A DNA stretch of 64,000 nucleotides, taken from Microbulbifer sp. MKSA007 (GTDB taxonomy: Bacteria; Pseudomonadota; Gammaproteobacteria; Pseudomonadales; Cellvibrionaceae). Positions 1 to 9,385 of the stretch are shown piece after piece; the first letter of the stretch is position 1; each line of letters opens with the position of its first letter. The position numbers were made by a program, and so were the translations under genes. The notes under the pieces were generated by a model. It was given only the letters and a program-made list of their open reading frames with translations, was not told the DNA's origin and searched no databases. The stretch is from positions 310,001-374,000 of the forward strand of contig CP128433.1 in NCBI GenBank assembly GCA_032615215.1, read 5' to 3'.

Positions 1-1420
1 ACTGTTCATTATCAGAGCGGCTTATATCTACTGCCAAAATACCATCAGAGTCACCGAGTTGTGGGTCGGTGTAAATTCCTCCAGGTGTAGGGCCTAATGC
101 CCAACTATCACCAAGTTCTGCTGAGTCAGTAAAGACCGCGCCAGTTGTAAAACGATTATAGTCCTGAGAGGAGTAGTAATCGTCCTTAGCATAGGTAGAC
201 TGAGAATAAAATGTCAGAGTATCAGATAAAGCCCATTCAAAATTCAGTTGTACTAAATCATTTTCTGCACGAAATACTGGGTCAAAACTAGTGGATATTT
301 CACGTAAATCACGTGATTGATCAACCCCACTGTAGGGATTTGGGAGGTTTGTGAGACTACCATCTTGAAAAAGATTTGGGTGGATAAGCATTGTCGGTGC
401 AACTATATAAGCAAGGCCAGCCCCATTGGGTGCACTAAAAGCATCACTACTATATAGCGAGCTAGGCAAACAGCCCTGACTTGTCATTGCTTGAGTAAAC
501 TGTGTTGTTTCTGTATCACCGACCATTGCATCACCGGGGTCAGTAGTACAAAGCTGCTTACCGGTGCGGGATCGCTTGTCATCTTCATCAAAGTGTTGCC
601 AAATCAAATTAGCATTAAACTTATCACTGGGAGTCCATTCAAAAATGGCACGCGTGGAGTAGAGATCCCGGTCGTTAACATCATTCTTGGTATAAGTATT
701 GTAATCAAAGCCATCCCGCTTGGTCATGGCTCCAGAAAAGCGGAAAGCCATAGTTTCACCCAGCGGTATATTCAACATACCCTTGGTACGCTTACTATTA
801 TAATTGCCCACTTCAACCTCAATCTCTGAGGCGAATTCATCTTCCGGCATGATTGGTAACATATTAACCACACCAGCAGTGGCGTTACGACCATATAATG
901 TGCCCTGAGGGCCACGCAGAACTTCTACCCGCTGTACATCAAAAAATTCCTGCTCAAACAGACGATTCCTGATTAAAGAAGCATTATTAAAACTTACTGC
1001 AACGGCAGGATCACTACTGGCAGAAATTGACTGAGTTCCCACTCCTCGAATAGAGAAATTGTATGAGCTAAAGTTTGTTTTGGAGAAGTTAACATTGGGA
1101 ACGGCTCGCAACAGTTCATTGCCCCCTTCGATCTTTAAAGCATCCATGTTATCCCCAGATAGCGCGGAGACTGCAATAGGCACATCCTGAATGCTTTCCT
1201 CAATTTTCTGTGCTGTAACCGTAACTTCTTCAATAGCCGAACCAGAATAGTTACTGGGCTTGTCCCCTTGCCCATCCTGGGCAAATGCTGCCACAGATGC
1301 AGTATTTATTACCAAACAGGCAATTGCCACACTGTACCAGGGGGTTGAATAGTCGTTTGGGTTTGCGGCGGGGATTGCTTGAGCAATCAAATTTTTTTGT
1401 TTACGAAGGCGCATCATCAT
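1..1420 (-). CDS. TonB-dependent outer-membrane receptor, 5' part (gene runs off the left edge)
   Basis: The minus strand is open from an ATG at 1420 to the window edge, preceded by an AGAGAG ribosome site. The product starts with an unusually long, basic leader and a hydrophobic segment ending in AFAQDG. A TonB-box-like stretch follows (EEVTVTAQKIEESIQDVPIA), then a plug domain with the typical VEVLRGPQGTLYGRNATAGV signature and the start of the beta-barrel (about 470 residues visible). Such proteins import siderophores, vitamins or glycans across the outer membrane using TonB energy. The ligand cannot be told because the barrel is incomplete. The 'EEVTVTA' type of box and Iron-complex-receptor-like plug are common in marine gammaproteobacteria. 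Confidence 0.93.
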   Translation of the reverse strand, partial: MMMRLRKQKNLIAQAIPAANPNDYSTPWYSVAIACLVINTASVAAFAQDGQGDKPSNYSGSAIEEVTVTAQKIEESIQDVPIAVSALSGDNMDALKIEGGNELLRAVPNVNFSKTNFSSYNFSIRGVGTQSISASSDPAVAVSFNNASLIRNRLFEQEFFDVQRVEVLRGPQGTLYGRNATAGVVNMLPIMPEDEFASEIEVEVGNYNSKRTKGMLNIPLGETMAFRFSGAMTKRDGFDYNTYTKNDVNDRDLYSTRAIFEWTPSDKFNANLIWQHFDEDDKRSRTGKQLCTTDPGDAMVGDTETTQFTQAMTSQGCLPSSLYSSDAFSAPNGAGLAYIVAPTMLIHPNLFQDGSLTNLPNPYSGVDQSRDLREISTSFDPVFRAENDLVQLNFEWALSDTLTFYSQSTYAKDDYYSSQDYNRFTTGAVFTDSAELGDSWALGPTPGGIYTDPQLGDSDGILAVDISRSDNEQ

Positions 1421-2313
1421 ACTGAGTTTCTCTCTCTTATGCTCACTATTATTTTTTTTCAAGGCCAAAACTGCCTTCCTTGGGGCCCAACTAGATTGAA
1501 GACGTAAAAAAAAGATATTAGGGGGGATAAAAAAGAAGATAGAAGTTTAAAAATTTTACTTTTTCTAAGTAACGCACAAGAATTGGGCGCAATCGAAGTC
1601 TGAGCGTTGAAAACCGTGCCTAAATGGTTGGTGGGTATCTATATTAAATAGAACTTTTTCAACAAATAATTACCTTCAGGATCTCATATTTACATTGTAG
1701 ATATAATGTAAGTCCTCACAGAATGTTGACGTAGAACAGAATTGTATAAAATATGAAAGAAAGAGCTTTTCATAGATATCATAAGGTTAATGTCTAGCTT
1801 GATTCAGCTTATTGTCCGTTAAAGAAGCATGGAAATTAAATGTGGTTACTATTTGGTAAACCTATGTCTTACTAGATAAGTATGCTAGTAGTGAGAATGG
1901 CCTTGTCTAAAGTAGGTTGAAAATATCAAAAAAATCATAAAACTCTAATATTTAAAAATTTTTAATTTAAATTCTGGCGTTTGTTTTCCCTCTGACAGAT
2001 ATTTTTCCAGGTAAGCTTATTCTATTAAAAGCATGTCATTCTGTTTGGTGAGTCTAGATATATATTCTATAGAACTTGATATATCACTTATCAAATAAAT
2101 TTCTGTAAAAATTCTATCTATTAAATTTATAGCATTTTTCAGGTATGTGATTTTTATGCTCAGATCTGGTGCATGTCTTCCTTTCTTGATCCATCAGTAG
2201 GGTCCTAATCCAGTCTTTTTAGGAGGAACTTATACCGATATTTCTTAGCTCTTAGAGGATCAGCTTGAGTTCAAAATACTTATATAAAATCTTCAATCAA
2301 CAGAGGCATAACA
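1421..2313. other. AT-rich intergenic region, nothing recognised
   Basis: About 890 bases between the receptor gene and the next small gene. Both strands are broken by frequent stops and I see no tRNA-like fold, no convincing terminator and no repeat family. The right half may be decayed accessory DNA. A promoter for the receptor should lie just left of 1600, but no box is convincing. Confidence 0.5.
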
Positions 2314-2799
2314 ATGAAATTTATCACCACATTAATTGCTGCGGTAATTTATATATTACAGGCAACTATTCAAGATTATAAAATCAGAGAGCGAGAATAT
2401 TCCCTTCCACTTTCAACTATGCCAGATAACGTACAGGCACTTGCAGATGAAATGTTTGAAGAAGCAACTAAAGATAAGCAGCTTACTGCAGAGCAAGCTC
2501 AACAGATTGAAGCTGGTATTTGGAAGATGTTAGGTGAGGGCGCTGTACTTCAGAGAAATCATGAGCTGAAAAAAACAAGAGAAAAAATATCTTACTTAGG
2601 GCAGCTATTGTCTTGGTTTATGAAGGCAAAAGGGCTGACCTATGCACAGATTGAAGAAAAATATAGAAGCGAATTTACTGAATCTGAAAAGGAGCTACAT
2701 AGAGCAATTGTAGAATCTGCCTCTCGTTCCAATCAGGACCTAGTCGGCAAACTCTGGAAGTCAATCTGCAAAACCTTTTGGGGGCAGGCAAAGCTATAA
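2314..2799 (+). CDS. Hypothetical protein with N-terminal hydrophobic segment
   Basis: A 161-residue protein that I do not recognise. It begins with a short hydrophobic segment (about residues 4-16, possibly a signal or anchor) and is otherwise helical and highly charged, rich in Glu, Lys and Gln (AEQAQQIEAG, HELKKTREKISYLGQLL). It stands alone on the plus strand ahead of a long run of minus-strand genes. A hairpin that could end transcription follows within 50 bases. Confidence 0.6.
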   Translation: MKFITTLIAAVIYILQATIQDYKIREREYSLPLSTMPDNVQALADEMFEEATKDKQLTAEQAQQIEAGIWKMLGEGAVLQRNHELKKTREKISYLGQLLSWFMKAKGLTYAQIEEKYRSEFTESEKELHRAIVESASRSNQDLVGKLWKSICKTFWGQAKL

Positions 2800-2842
2800 T
2801 CAGAAATTTGCCATGTAAATTTACTTAACTGACAATCTTATT

Positions 2843-2866
2843 AAGTCCCTAAAATATTAGGGGCTT
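2843..2866 (+). terminator. Possible rho-independent terminator
   Basis: A 10-bp stem (AAGTCCCTAA / TTAGGGGCTT, one G-U pair) with a 4-base loop lies 44 bases after the stop of the gene ending at 2799. The T tract is short, so termination is only likely, not certain. Confidence 0.4.
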
Positions 2867-3191
2867 TACCGGTCAAGAACTTTTAATCTGACTAAACTAT
2901 GGCTCTTATAAAGAGCGACAATACCAGAGAAATTAGATTCTTATTCTATTTGGTAATTGCGAGCCAACATGTTGACCTCTTTCGGTGCGCTGAACGGTAC
3001 GCACACATGAGCCATGTAATCTGTGCTAATTGCTCCTGAGTCATGCCATGTTGCAACCTTAACTTTCGTACCAGCAATACATTCTACTTTTATCTCAAGT
3101 GCTCTGTAGAACTGTATGACATAAAAAATTCAGTGTACTTGAGGGCTATTTAAGAGGTGTTGATGAAGATATCTATAACAATTAGATCTCT
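2867..3191. other. Intergenic region without recognised features
   Basis: Roughly 320 AT-rich bases between convergent genes. I see no open frame of credible composition and no RNA gene. Confidence 0.4.
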
Positions 3192-3662
3192 CTATCTATG
3201 GATAGAGGATACTGGCCTTTTATAAAAAAGAACGTAACCTAAACCGCTAGTGGCTCCAAAAAGGAGGCCTACTGTAAGTACATGCTTTAGGTAAATTAAC
3301 CAACCCCAAAGCGTTGGATAGCCATTAATTGCTTTGATCACATCTATGCCCATTAAAGTATCTTCAACCTTACCAATGTAACTTCCATCAGGATACGGCC
3401 AAGCATTAACTCCAGGGTATAGTGAGCCAACAATTAGGCCTAGACAAATACATTTGAATAGATTTAACCCAAAGTATCTTTCAATGATTAATGCAAGTGG
3501 TACATAAATAATCATGTGTGCTAGTGATATAGAGATTGAAAAAATAAAAATAAATGCTGGGCCGGCTGAATTTATTTTAGAAAATCCTAATGTTCCGGCC
3601 ATTAACAAAAGCACTATCGAAGGAATAAGAATTGCAGCAATTATTGATGGTATATGTCGCAC
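3192..3662 (-). CDS. Small integral membrane protein, unknown function
   Basis: A 156-residue protein with four hydrophobic segments (about residues 8-26, 33-58, 68-86 and 126-147) and few polar stretches, so an inner-membrane protein is likely. No family signature is visible. The start used is GTG at 3662 and has no clear ribosome site, so the start may be wrong. It is the last of a series of small minus-strand genes reaching back to 11.6 kb. Confidence 0.6.
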   Translation of the reverse strand: MRHIPSIIAAILIPSIVLLLMAGTLGFSKINSAGPAFIFIFSISISLAHMIIYVPLALIIERYFGLNLFKCICLGLIVGSLYPGVNAWPYPDGSYIGKVEDTLMGIDVIKAINGYPTLWGWLIYLKHVLTVGLLFGATSGLGYVLFYKRPVSSIHR

Positions 3663-3781
3663 AGGAATTAAATTTTAAATAAAATATAAGCTACTATTTT
3701 GTGCTGAAGCTATGTCGTTTATTGGCGCACTATATCCATATAGTATTTTCGTGACAATGGGTCGAATGATATCTATATGCA

Positions 3782-4186
3782 TTAGTGTGACTGTCTTCGC
3801 AAAGACCACAGAGAAGCAATTATTACTAATCCACAAAAACCCAAATATATTATTTTACCGCTTAAATCTTCAACATTAACACATTTCCAGTTTTCACATT
3901 GACGGACTATAAAAACATTTCTCTGATCAATCCAGAAAATTATACTTGCCGTTATTGCGGAAAATATAACTGGGTAAGATCTTACTTTGGGGATAACTTC
4001 TGCCAAGAAGGCCGCAAGCCAAAAAGCGAAGAGTGAGGCTAAATATAACTTTAAGTAGCTCTCACCAGAGAAAATCAAGCTGGCGATTGTACTGAAAAAA
4101 GCACATAGCCCGATAAAGAAGCGGAGCCCACTTAATCTAGATAGCCCGCCATCATCTTTGGCGAATTTGTAGCCGTATCTTTTCAT
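3782..4186 (-). CDS. Small membrane protein, unknown function
   Basis: A 134-residue protein with predicted membrane segments at about residues 21-40, 45-64, 71-87 and 112-127. Between the last two is a hydrophilic loop with two cysteines (RQCENWKCVNVEDL) that could form a periplasmic disulfide. No family recognised. It is spaced 42 bases downstream of the TonB-C-terminal-like gene and may share its transcript. Confidence 0.6.
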   Translation of the reverse strand: MKRYGYKFAKDDGGLSRLSGLRFFIGLCAFFSTIASLIFSGESYLKLYLASLFAFWLAAFLAEVIPKVRSYPVIFSAITASIIFWIDQRNVFIVRQCENWKCVNVEDLSGKIIYLGFCGLVIIASLWSLRRQSH

Positions 4187-4228
4187 AATTTATATAACTT
4201 ACTTGTAAGTGACTTAATCATAAAATGG

Positions 4229-4558
4229 TCAGCCACTAAATGCGAAGCTAATCTTAGTTTTATACTTACACCAGCTACCCGACCAGTTGAACTTCCAACT
4301 TCTTACAGCTTTTAAAACAGATCGATCAAAAAAATTATCTGGCACTGATTCTACAATGTCGATCTCTTCTAAGCCCCCATCCGGATTAAGCCGAGCGGTT
4401 AGAACTACCCAGCTATCTACAGGTTGACGGCTCTCTCGGATTGGATAACTAGGGTCATACCCTTCAATTCGTTGAAGTTGTTGGGGGCAATTGGTAATCT
4501 CTTCAGAATAGCTAAATGTAGCGAAAAAAAGCAATATAAATAATGTGGCTATTCTCAT
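4229..4558 (-). CDS. Secreted TonB C-terminal-domain-like protein
   Basis: A 109-residue protein with a clear signal peptide (MRIATLFILLFFATFSYS). The rest resembles the C-terminal domain of TonB family proteins: YPIRESRQPVDSWVVLTARLNPDGGLEEIDIVESVPDNFFDRSVLKAVRSWKF carries the usual 'V.v.f.v..dG.v..v.v..S.p...fd.aal.Av..WkF' pattern (domain pattern stated from general knowledge). It lacks a membrane anchor and proline-rich linker, so it is a free periplasmic domain rather than a working TonB. ATG 4558 has a GAAGGA ribosome site about 10 bases upstream. Confidence 0.72.
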   Translation of the reverse strand: MRIATLFILLFFATFSYSEEITNCPQQLQRIEGYDPSYPIRESRQPVDSWVVLTARLNPDGGLEEIDIVESVPDNFFDRSVLKAVRSWKFNWSGSWCKYKTKISFAFSG

Positions 4559-4653
4559 AACGTATTGATTCCTTCTTGCCTTATCGGAATGAAACCGTCC
4601 TGCTTCAGTATGGCGAAAAGAGTGTACACAATCGGATACAGGAACTCGCTATG

Positions 4654-5016
4654 CTACCGAACTTCGAAAATATATAGTTTTTTAGGCTCGCCTTCAATTG
4701 GGACCCAAACTTCTTTCACGCCCTTAAAATCCAATACTAAATCTGCTTCTTCTAGAATCTTTTGAGCATATAGGGACTCGTCCCAGTAAACTCCACCGCA
4801 TGCATAGTAATTTGGTGCTTCCTTTTCTGGTATATTTACAGTGAATTCACCACCCTTTGGCCTGTTTATTTCTAATTCATACTCTTTAAATACATTTGCA
4901 GAAATGAAATTTTTACCTTCAATATTCATGATCTTCGGTAATAAAATTTCTCTCGGCTCTTGAGAAGCACAGCCGCAAATGGTAAGAAAGATAAGAATCA
5001 GGAGTAGATATTTCAA
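4654..5016 (-). CDS. Putative lipoprotein, unknown function
   Basis: A 120-residue protein with a textbook lipoprotein signal: KYLLLILIFLTICGCAS has a hydrophobic core and a lipobox (C at residue 16). The start is a TTG at 5016. The remaining 100 residues are a soluble domain with no signature I can name. It lies in the row of small exported or membrane proteins that fills this part of the island. Confidence 0.6.
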   Translation of the reverse strand: MKYLLLILIFLTICGCASQEPREILLPKIMNIEGKNFISANVFKEYELEINRPKGGEFTVNIPEKEAPNYYACGGVYWDESLYAQKILEEADLVLDFKGVKEVWVPIEGEPKKLYIFEVR

Positions 5017-5168
5017 TTTTCTTCTTCTTTAGTTTAAGGCTGATGTTAGTAATTGATTAATATCGCCACGTTCAGCTACGGACAGTTTTGGACGCTTTAT
5101 GCACGATAATGGGAGCGCAGCGACTGGGTAAAAATGCACAAAGTTGGCCTTTGACATACAGCCCATTG

Positions 5169-5561
5169 TTATGCATTAGAGCCTGCTATATAGATAACTG
5201 ATGGGGTATATGTTGCCACTGTAAGAACCCAAAAAATCAAAAAATTGGTTTTACTAACCCTATTGGGAGTTTCTACTCGATAGCATGAATACGTGATATA
5301 CCAGTAGGCCATAGGACAAATCATCATCAAGCCAATCAATATAAACCCTACTGTATTAGAAACATTATCAGCTGACACAATAAAGTTAAAAGGAATGACT
5401 AAGAATATCAGCACCGACCACAAGAACGTATGAACAGATAGGCGGTACCAAATACTTAAAATGTATTCAAAACCACAATCTGGGCAGCGCGACTTAGAAA
5501 AACTAAAGGGGAATACTTCATCTACATTTTTCGACTTGCACTCAGGGCATTTTATTGCCAT
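5169..5561 (-). CDS. Zinc-ribbon membrane protein
   Basis: A 130-residue protein. The N-terminus carries a zinc ribbon of two CxxC knuckles (IKCPECKSKN near residues 4-10 and SRCPDCGFEY near 25-34), probably cytoplasmic. Three hydrophobic segments follow (about 45-64, 70-92 and 106-123). ATG 5561 is preceded by AGGA at a good distance. Function unknown; the layout resembles small zinc-ribbon membrane proteins that are common but uncharacterised. Confidence 0.65.
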   Translation of the reverse strand: MAIKCPECKSKNVDEVFPFSFSKSRCPDCGFEYILSIWYRLSVHTFLWSVLIFLVIPFNFIVSADNVSNTVGFILIGLMMICPMAYWYITYSCYRVETPNRVSKTNFLIFWVLTVATYTPSVIYIAGSNA

Positions 5562-5623
5562 TCATTTCTTCCTACTTGATGCATAACTAGCTGTTCAATA
5601 GTTCCAGTTTTTTGGAATTTCTA

Positions 5624-5919
5624 TTAATCGCGTTCATTGAAGTCCCACCATGTTACTTTAGTGCCGGCGACAACAACAAACTTTATGTGTTGGGTATCGG
5701 ATTTATAAAGAAAGCTTGCTTGGCAACTGTTATTAGGATTATCTGTTGGAGTCAGATGTTTTATTGGCCAACCTTTAGATCCAATATGTTTTACAACAAG
5801 GGACTTTTGAAACTCGTAATCTGTGCTGCAGGCTATGGGGGGTGAAAAGAGAAACGCCCCCCAGCTGACAAAACTGTAAAGCAACTAACAAATGTTGATA
5901 TTTTAAGCAGCTTTTTCAT
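5624..5919 (-). pseudogene. Small secreted protein split by a one-base frameshift
   Basis: From ATG 5919 the reading frame encodes a good signal peptide (MKKLLKISTFVSCFTVLSAG) and then meets a stop. The downstream 80 or so residues (...CSTDYEFQKSLVVKHIGSKG...TKVTWWDFNERD) continue in the neighbouring frame. Adding one base to either the six-C run at 5857-5862 or the six-G run at 5837-5842 (plus-strand letters) joins signal and mature parts into a 98-residue secreted protein. The TTG-started 86-residue reading frame alone would lack an export signal. Function unknown. Sequencing error and true frameshift cannot be told apart here. Confidence 0.6.
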
Positions 5920-6275
5920 TGATACATATGACCTTTTACTTGGCTGCCCCTAGTAAGGAGCAACTATCTCATAAGTTAGCGAAAAGGGCAAAGCAAGCAG
6001 GAATGTAAACGGTCAGATATCAGATCAGCATGCTACCTACGAACTAGCGTTTTAAGCTGGATAGCAAACTAGAAATGATATTGTGCTCCAAAAGAGGCTG
6101 AGTAGGATGAATCGGCGGGGTCATTTAGAAGCCCTTTTATCATAAATAGTGTAGAAGTATTTTTGCTGAGATTGTGTTATCGATTTATAAACTATAAGTA
6201 AATTAACAATTTATTTCTTTGATGATCTTATTCATCTCCCTGTGATCTTAAAAATCATCTCTCCTACTTACTGTG
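5920..6275. other. Intergenic region, nothing recognised
   Basis: About 355 bases between two minus-strand genes. No credible open frame, RNA gene or terminator; it should contain the promoter of the frameshifted small gene. Confidence 0.4.
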
Positions 6276-6764
6276 TTATAAATTTTGTATTTCTTCTATT
6301 TCTGACCAAATGTTGTCACAGAGGTTTGGCCGATAGGCTGATCGACGAAAGATTTTGTACTCTGCTCGATACATATTAAGAAAATCTTTATCACCTGATC
6401 GAAGACAAGCTCTCATATTAGCTAGGCGGTCAGCGGCCTTTACTAGTAAAGCAAGCTCTTCTGATCCCGATACTTTGGCCATTTTTTGATATGTTGAAGA
6501 TTTTCTTATTTTTCTGGTTTCTCCTGGCTCATCACTGAGTATGCACACACACCTGGATACCAGCTCGCCAAATATATCTTCAATCTCTTTAGCTGTTATA
6601 TCGGTATCCTCAATTACATCGTGAAGATATGCTACCACTTCAGCCTCTTCACCATACTCGCTAGCGATTTTAGCTACTTCATCAAGGTGAACCGAGTATG
6701 GGAAGCTACCATACCGCTGGTCCCCATGTGCCTGAATAGCAAAACTACGTGCTTTATTTCTCAT
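6276..6764 (-). CDS. HD-domain phosphohydrolase, MESH1/SpoT-hydrolase-like
   Basis: About 162 residues forming an HD domain of the RelA/SpoT hydrolase kind: ARSFAIQAHGDQRYGSFPYSVHLDEV gives the first His motif, EEAEVVAYLHDVIEDTD the HD(x)xED motif, and LLVKAADRLANMR the last conserved Asp. Proteins of this type are small metal-dependent hydrolases of (p)ppGpp or related nucleotides; the true substrate is unknown. I prefer ATG 6764 because AAGGTG lies 5 bases upstream; a TTG at 6782 would add six residues. It is a lone gene in the accessory run and could tune stringent response or be part of a toxin-defence set, which is only a guess. Confidence 0.75.
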   Translation of the reverse strand: MRNKARSFAIQAHGDQRYGSFPYSVHLDEVAKIASEYGEEAEVVAYLHDVIEDTDITAKEIEDIFGELVSRCVCILSDEPGETRKIRKSSTYQKMAKVSGSEELALLVKAADRLANMRACLRSGDKDFLNMYRAEYKIFRRSAYRPNLCDNIWSEIEEIQNL

Positions 6765-7018
6765 ATTCACCTTATCGCTCAATGAATAAAACTGGTTACG
6801 TTAAAATCAAATTTATAGAAGATTCTGATGATTCTGTCTTATCTCTTGTAATGTACCCAACCATTAGAAACTTGTGATGGTCTAGAAATAGAGCTGATCT
6901 TAAACCGGAGGAATATAGTCTGGCTATGACAAATAGAGTAGCTATCCAAATTCCATAGAAAGTAGTAATGCAAACAACAAATCTATGGGGATCTGGGTTG
7001 CTACTCTAAATTACACAG

Positions 7019-7435
7019 CTATTTATTTTCATCGCTTAGGTCGATAACTTCTATTCTTACACCTTTATCAACCATCTCGGATAAATGGAATTTACCGTTA
7101 GGTTGTTTTACTATGGATTTTTCAATATCACCAGATACAAATTCCCATAGCTCAGGGTTCAGTGCATTTGGCTTTGGTTTATAAACTTCCGCAGTGAAAC
7201 CACGTTTTGGCTCATTTTCACGTAAAATAACGATATCACCCTTGTAATCTGGAGCTGTTATTATCGTTAATGTAGTTGTTTCAATCTTATCGCCGAATCC
7301 TTTTTTGTTCCACTCTCGTAAAACAACATCAACTTGAGCTTTGTCTAGTTTAACATCATCCGTTTCCGTGCTGGCACAGGTGAAGGATGACAATGTCATT
7401 AAAAATAGTAGTAGGATTTTTATAGGTTTTAGCAT
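7019..7435 (-). CDS. Secreted or lipid-anchored small protein; candidate immunity partner of the upstream gene
   Basis: A 138-residue protein with an N-terminal export signal (MLKPIKILLLFLMTLSSFTCAST; the Cys at residue 20 may be a lipobox). The mature part is small, soluble and charged, with no family I recognise. It starts 8 bases after the stop of the Cys/His protein ending at 7444, so the two are almost certainly cotranscribed. A small periplasmic protein encoded directly behind a candidate cell-wall hydrolase is the classic layout of a type VI amidase effector and its immunity protein; that role is inferred from arrangement only. Confidence 0.62.
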   Translation of the reverse strand: MLKPIKILLLFLMTLSSFTCASTETDDVKLDKAQVDVVLREWNKKGFGDKIETTTLTIITAPDYKGDIVILRENEPKRGFTAEVYKPKPNALNPELWEFVSGDIEKSIVKQPNGKFHLSEMVDKGVRIEVIDLSDENK

Positions 7436-7443
7436 AAATATAA

Positions 7444-8136
7444 TTACTTACAGTTGGTGGAAGTAATAGTTAAAAGGTTGTGTGTGTCTGGCGGTACAAC
7501 GATAATTCCTGAGAGCCAGGGAAACATTTTTAATTGTGTCTTAGTATATAATCCATCGCCAGCTTCTTTTTCCCAGTGTGATTCGTACACAAACTCTTTT
7601 GAATAAAGCCATACATGCCTACCGCCACTTGACATTCCCAGACCAAATGGAATATTTGCAAACGTGTTGTAATCTGCGTCTTTTTTCTTTGTTAGATTCA
7701 AGTAAGTAGTTACTTTATTTTTACTCGGATTATAGTTAATAAGAGTATTGCTTATAGGCACACGACTGACACTATAAGTACAGCTTTTCTTTACCTGGTT
7801 GTAGTAGCTTGCAATATGTTCACCCAGACCATCGCTTGGGTGGTTAATATCAGGATTATAATATACTCCTTTCCAGTTATGAGTATTAATCAAGTATTTT
7901 GCTAACTCGGTACCTTTTTCTCCAAGTCCACCCACTCGCTTGCTGGAATTAAGCTTTCCAAGTTTCTCAAAACTATATTTAAGAACCCAAATTGCCATTG
8001 TTATACAATCGCTAGAAATATGATTTTTATATTTTGTGGGGTTACCAATTTTAAGCTGGCTACCAACATGATTGCTGTGATCATTCATAATAGAATTAAT
8101 CTTGTCTACAGCATGCTGTGAAAATGTCTTTGTCAT
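7444..8136 (-). CDS. Putative Cys/His hydrolase (amidase-like effector candidate)
   Basis: A 230-residue protein without signal peptide or membrane segment. It has a Cys at the start of a helix (SSDCITMAIWVLKYSF, C44) and a His on a strand in the C-terminal half (GGRHVWLYSKEFVYESHW, H174). This order matches papain-like/NlpC-P60 or Tae-type peptidoglycan amidases, where Cys precedes His. I cannot assign a named family. The gene directly upstream of a small exported protein suggests an effector/immunity pair. No VgrG, PAAR or Hcp gene is in the window, so delivery would depend on a system elsewhere. Confidence 0.6.
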   Translation of the reverse strand: MTKTFSQHAVDKINSIMNDHSNHVGSQLKIGNPTKYKNHISSDCITMAIWVLKYSFEKLGKLNSSKRVGGLGEKGTELAKYLINTHNWKGVYYNPDINHPSDGLGEHIASYYNQVKKSCTYSVSRVPISNTLINYNPSKNKVTTYLNLTKKKDADYNTFANIPFGLGMSSGGRHVWLYSKEFVYESHWEKEAGDGLYTKTQLKMFPWLSGIIVVPPDTHNLLTITSTNCK

Positions 8137-8662
8137 ACCTAACTTCCCAGTTGTTATTATTGTGGAATTTCCTTATCGAGAACGATTTGATTAGATGACA
8201 ATAGCTAATTAGGGTCAAGGAAGTGAAAATAGAGATCCTGTACTGCTGAGTTTGTTATAGTATATTTTAGGCTGATAATATCGCTCTAAAAACGGAGCTA
8301 CTTCACATATTCTATTTTTGATATTTATCAATCACCGACATAAATCATTAAGAATCAGAAAGTTAGTACGGTGAATAGTAGGTATACACTTGGAAGCCTT
8401 TTAACCTTGATGCTACTAACGCAAGAAATAACAAAGCATTACACCGAGTATAAGAAATACAAAAGTGGGGTGTGATAGATAATCTTCGCCCAAAGTTTTC
8501 TGTTAAATCATAGCGCGTGATCCATATTTGGAACTACACTTCTGCAAAGTGGACTATCGTACCGGATATACCTGGTATTAAGTGTTGTAGTAAACAGCCC
8601 TGCTATCTAAACCTTGTAATATTATCTTGATGGCTTGCTGGATACTTAGATAATTAAATAAT
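8137..8662. other. Intergenic region, nothing recognised
   Basis: About 525 AT-rich bases. No credible coding frame on either strand, no tRNA, no repeat. The promoter of the effector-like pair should be near its right-hand start (8140-8250). Confidence 0.4.
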
Positions 8663-9202
8663 CTACGGGTGTTGCGTTGAAGAGGTTTGTTCTGTGATTG
8701 CTGGGGCTTTAATACCTTCAGACTCCAATCTTATGCTCAATAATTTCTTTGCTAATGGATGTAAAATTGCTGTATCAATCTCCTTGAGTCTGCGCTTACC
8801 TAAACGCTTATCCAGTGTGGCTAGGGACTGAATCAATGGGTTCTCGGAGTTTAGAGCTTCATCAATTTTGAGGGTATGAACGAATTCCCAGCAGGCTTGA
8901 TAGGCATCTTGCCGAGATAACTCTCCATATTCCATCTCACCATAGGATATTTTCTGCTTTTTACTTACATGCTCAGGCACTTCGGAATCAGTAACCCAGC
9001 GATTATCCTTTCGATAGTAATCGCCACTCGCTCTATTCCAAAAGGCCTTTGTACAGAAATTTGCTATGACTTCCTTATCAAGTGTCAACCAGGCATGTCC
9101 ACATGAACAGTTTCCATAACTGGTACTGTTGATAGAGATACGGCCATCCAGGGATGGGGAAAATTTTTCTTCAACTAGAGATTTCAGCTTGCTCCATTTC
9201 AT
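8663..9202 (-). CDS. Conserved hypothetical protein, SF0329-like
   Basis: A 179-residue soluble protein. The opening MKWSKLKSLVEEKFSPSLDGRISINSTSYGNCSCGHAWLTLD, the 'GELSRQDAYQACWEFVHTL' stretch and the 'SLATLDKRLGKRRL...HPLAKKLLSIRL' end resemble, from memory, the conserved SF0329 family of unknown function. Two cysteines in NCSCGHAW could bind a metal. ATG 9202 has AGGA upstream. It stands alone, with large gaps on both sides. Confidence 0.62.
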   Translation of the reverse strand: MKWSKLKSLVEEKFSPSLDGRISINSTSYGNCSCGHAWLTLDKEVIANFCTKAFWNRASGDYYRKDNRWVTDSEVPEHVSKKQKISYGEMEYGELSRQDAYQACWEFVHTLKIDEALNSENPLIQSLATLDKRLGKRRLKEIDTAILHPLAKKLLSIRLESEGIKAPAITEQTSSTQHP

Positions 9203-9385
9203 TGGGGGAAATTCCTACTCACATATAAATTCATCAGTTCACGGCTGTTGTGTAATTGATTGTTTCGTTCCAATATAGCAGCTACCACAAATTCAGGGGA
9301 TGAGAAAACAGCAGATTCTCCGCACCTCCTATTCTAATTATTCGTTTACACCAGAGTGATTAAACAAATTATAAAGATAATACTG

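Noticed and set aside
5020..5600. attC-like site of an integron around the zinc-ribbon gene (GCATAAC / GTTATGC near 5581 and 5167)
   Set aside because: The two arms do not form the full attC fold, no second copy is found in the other gaps, and no integrase gene is present.
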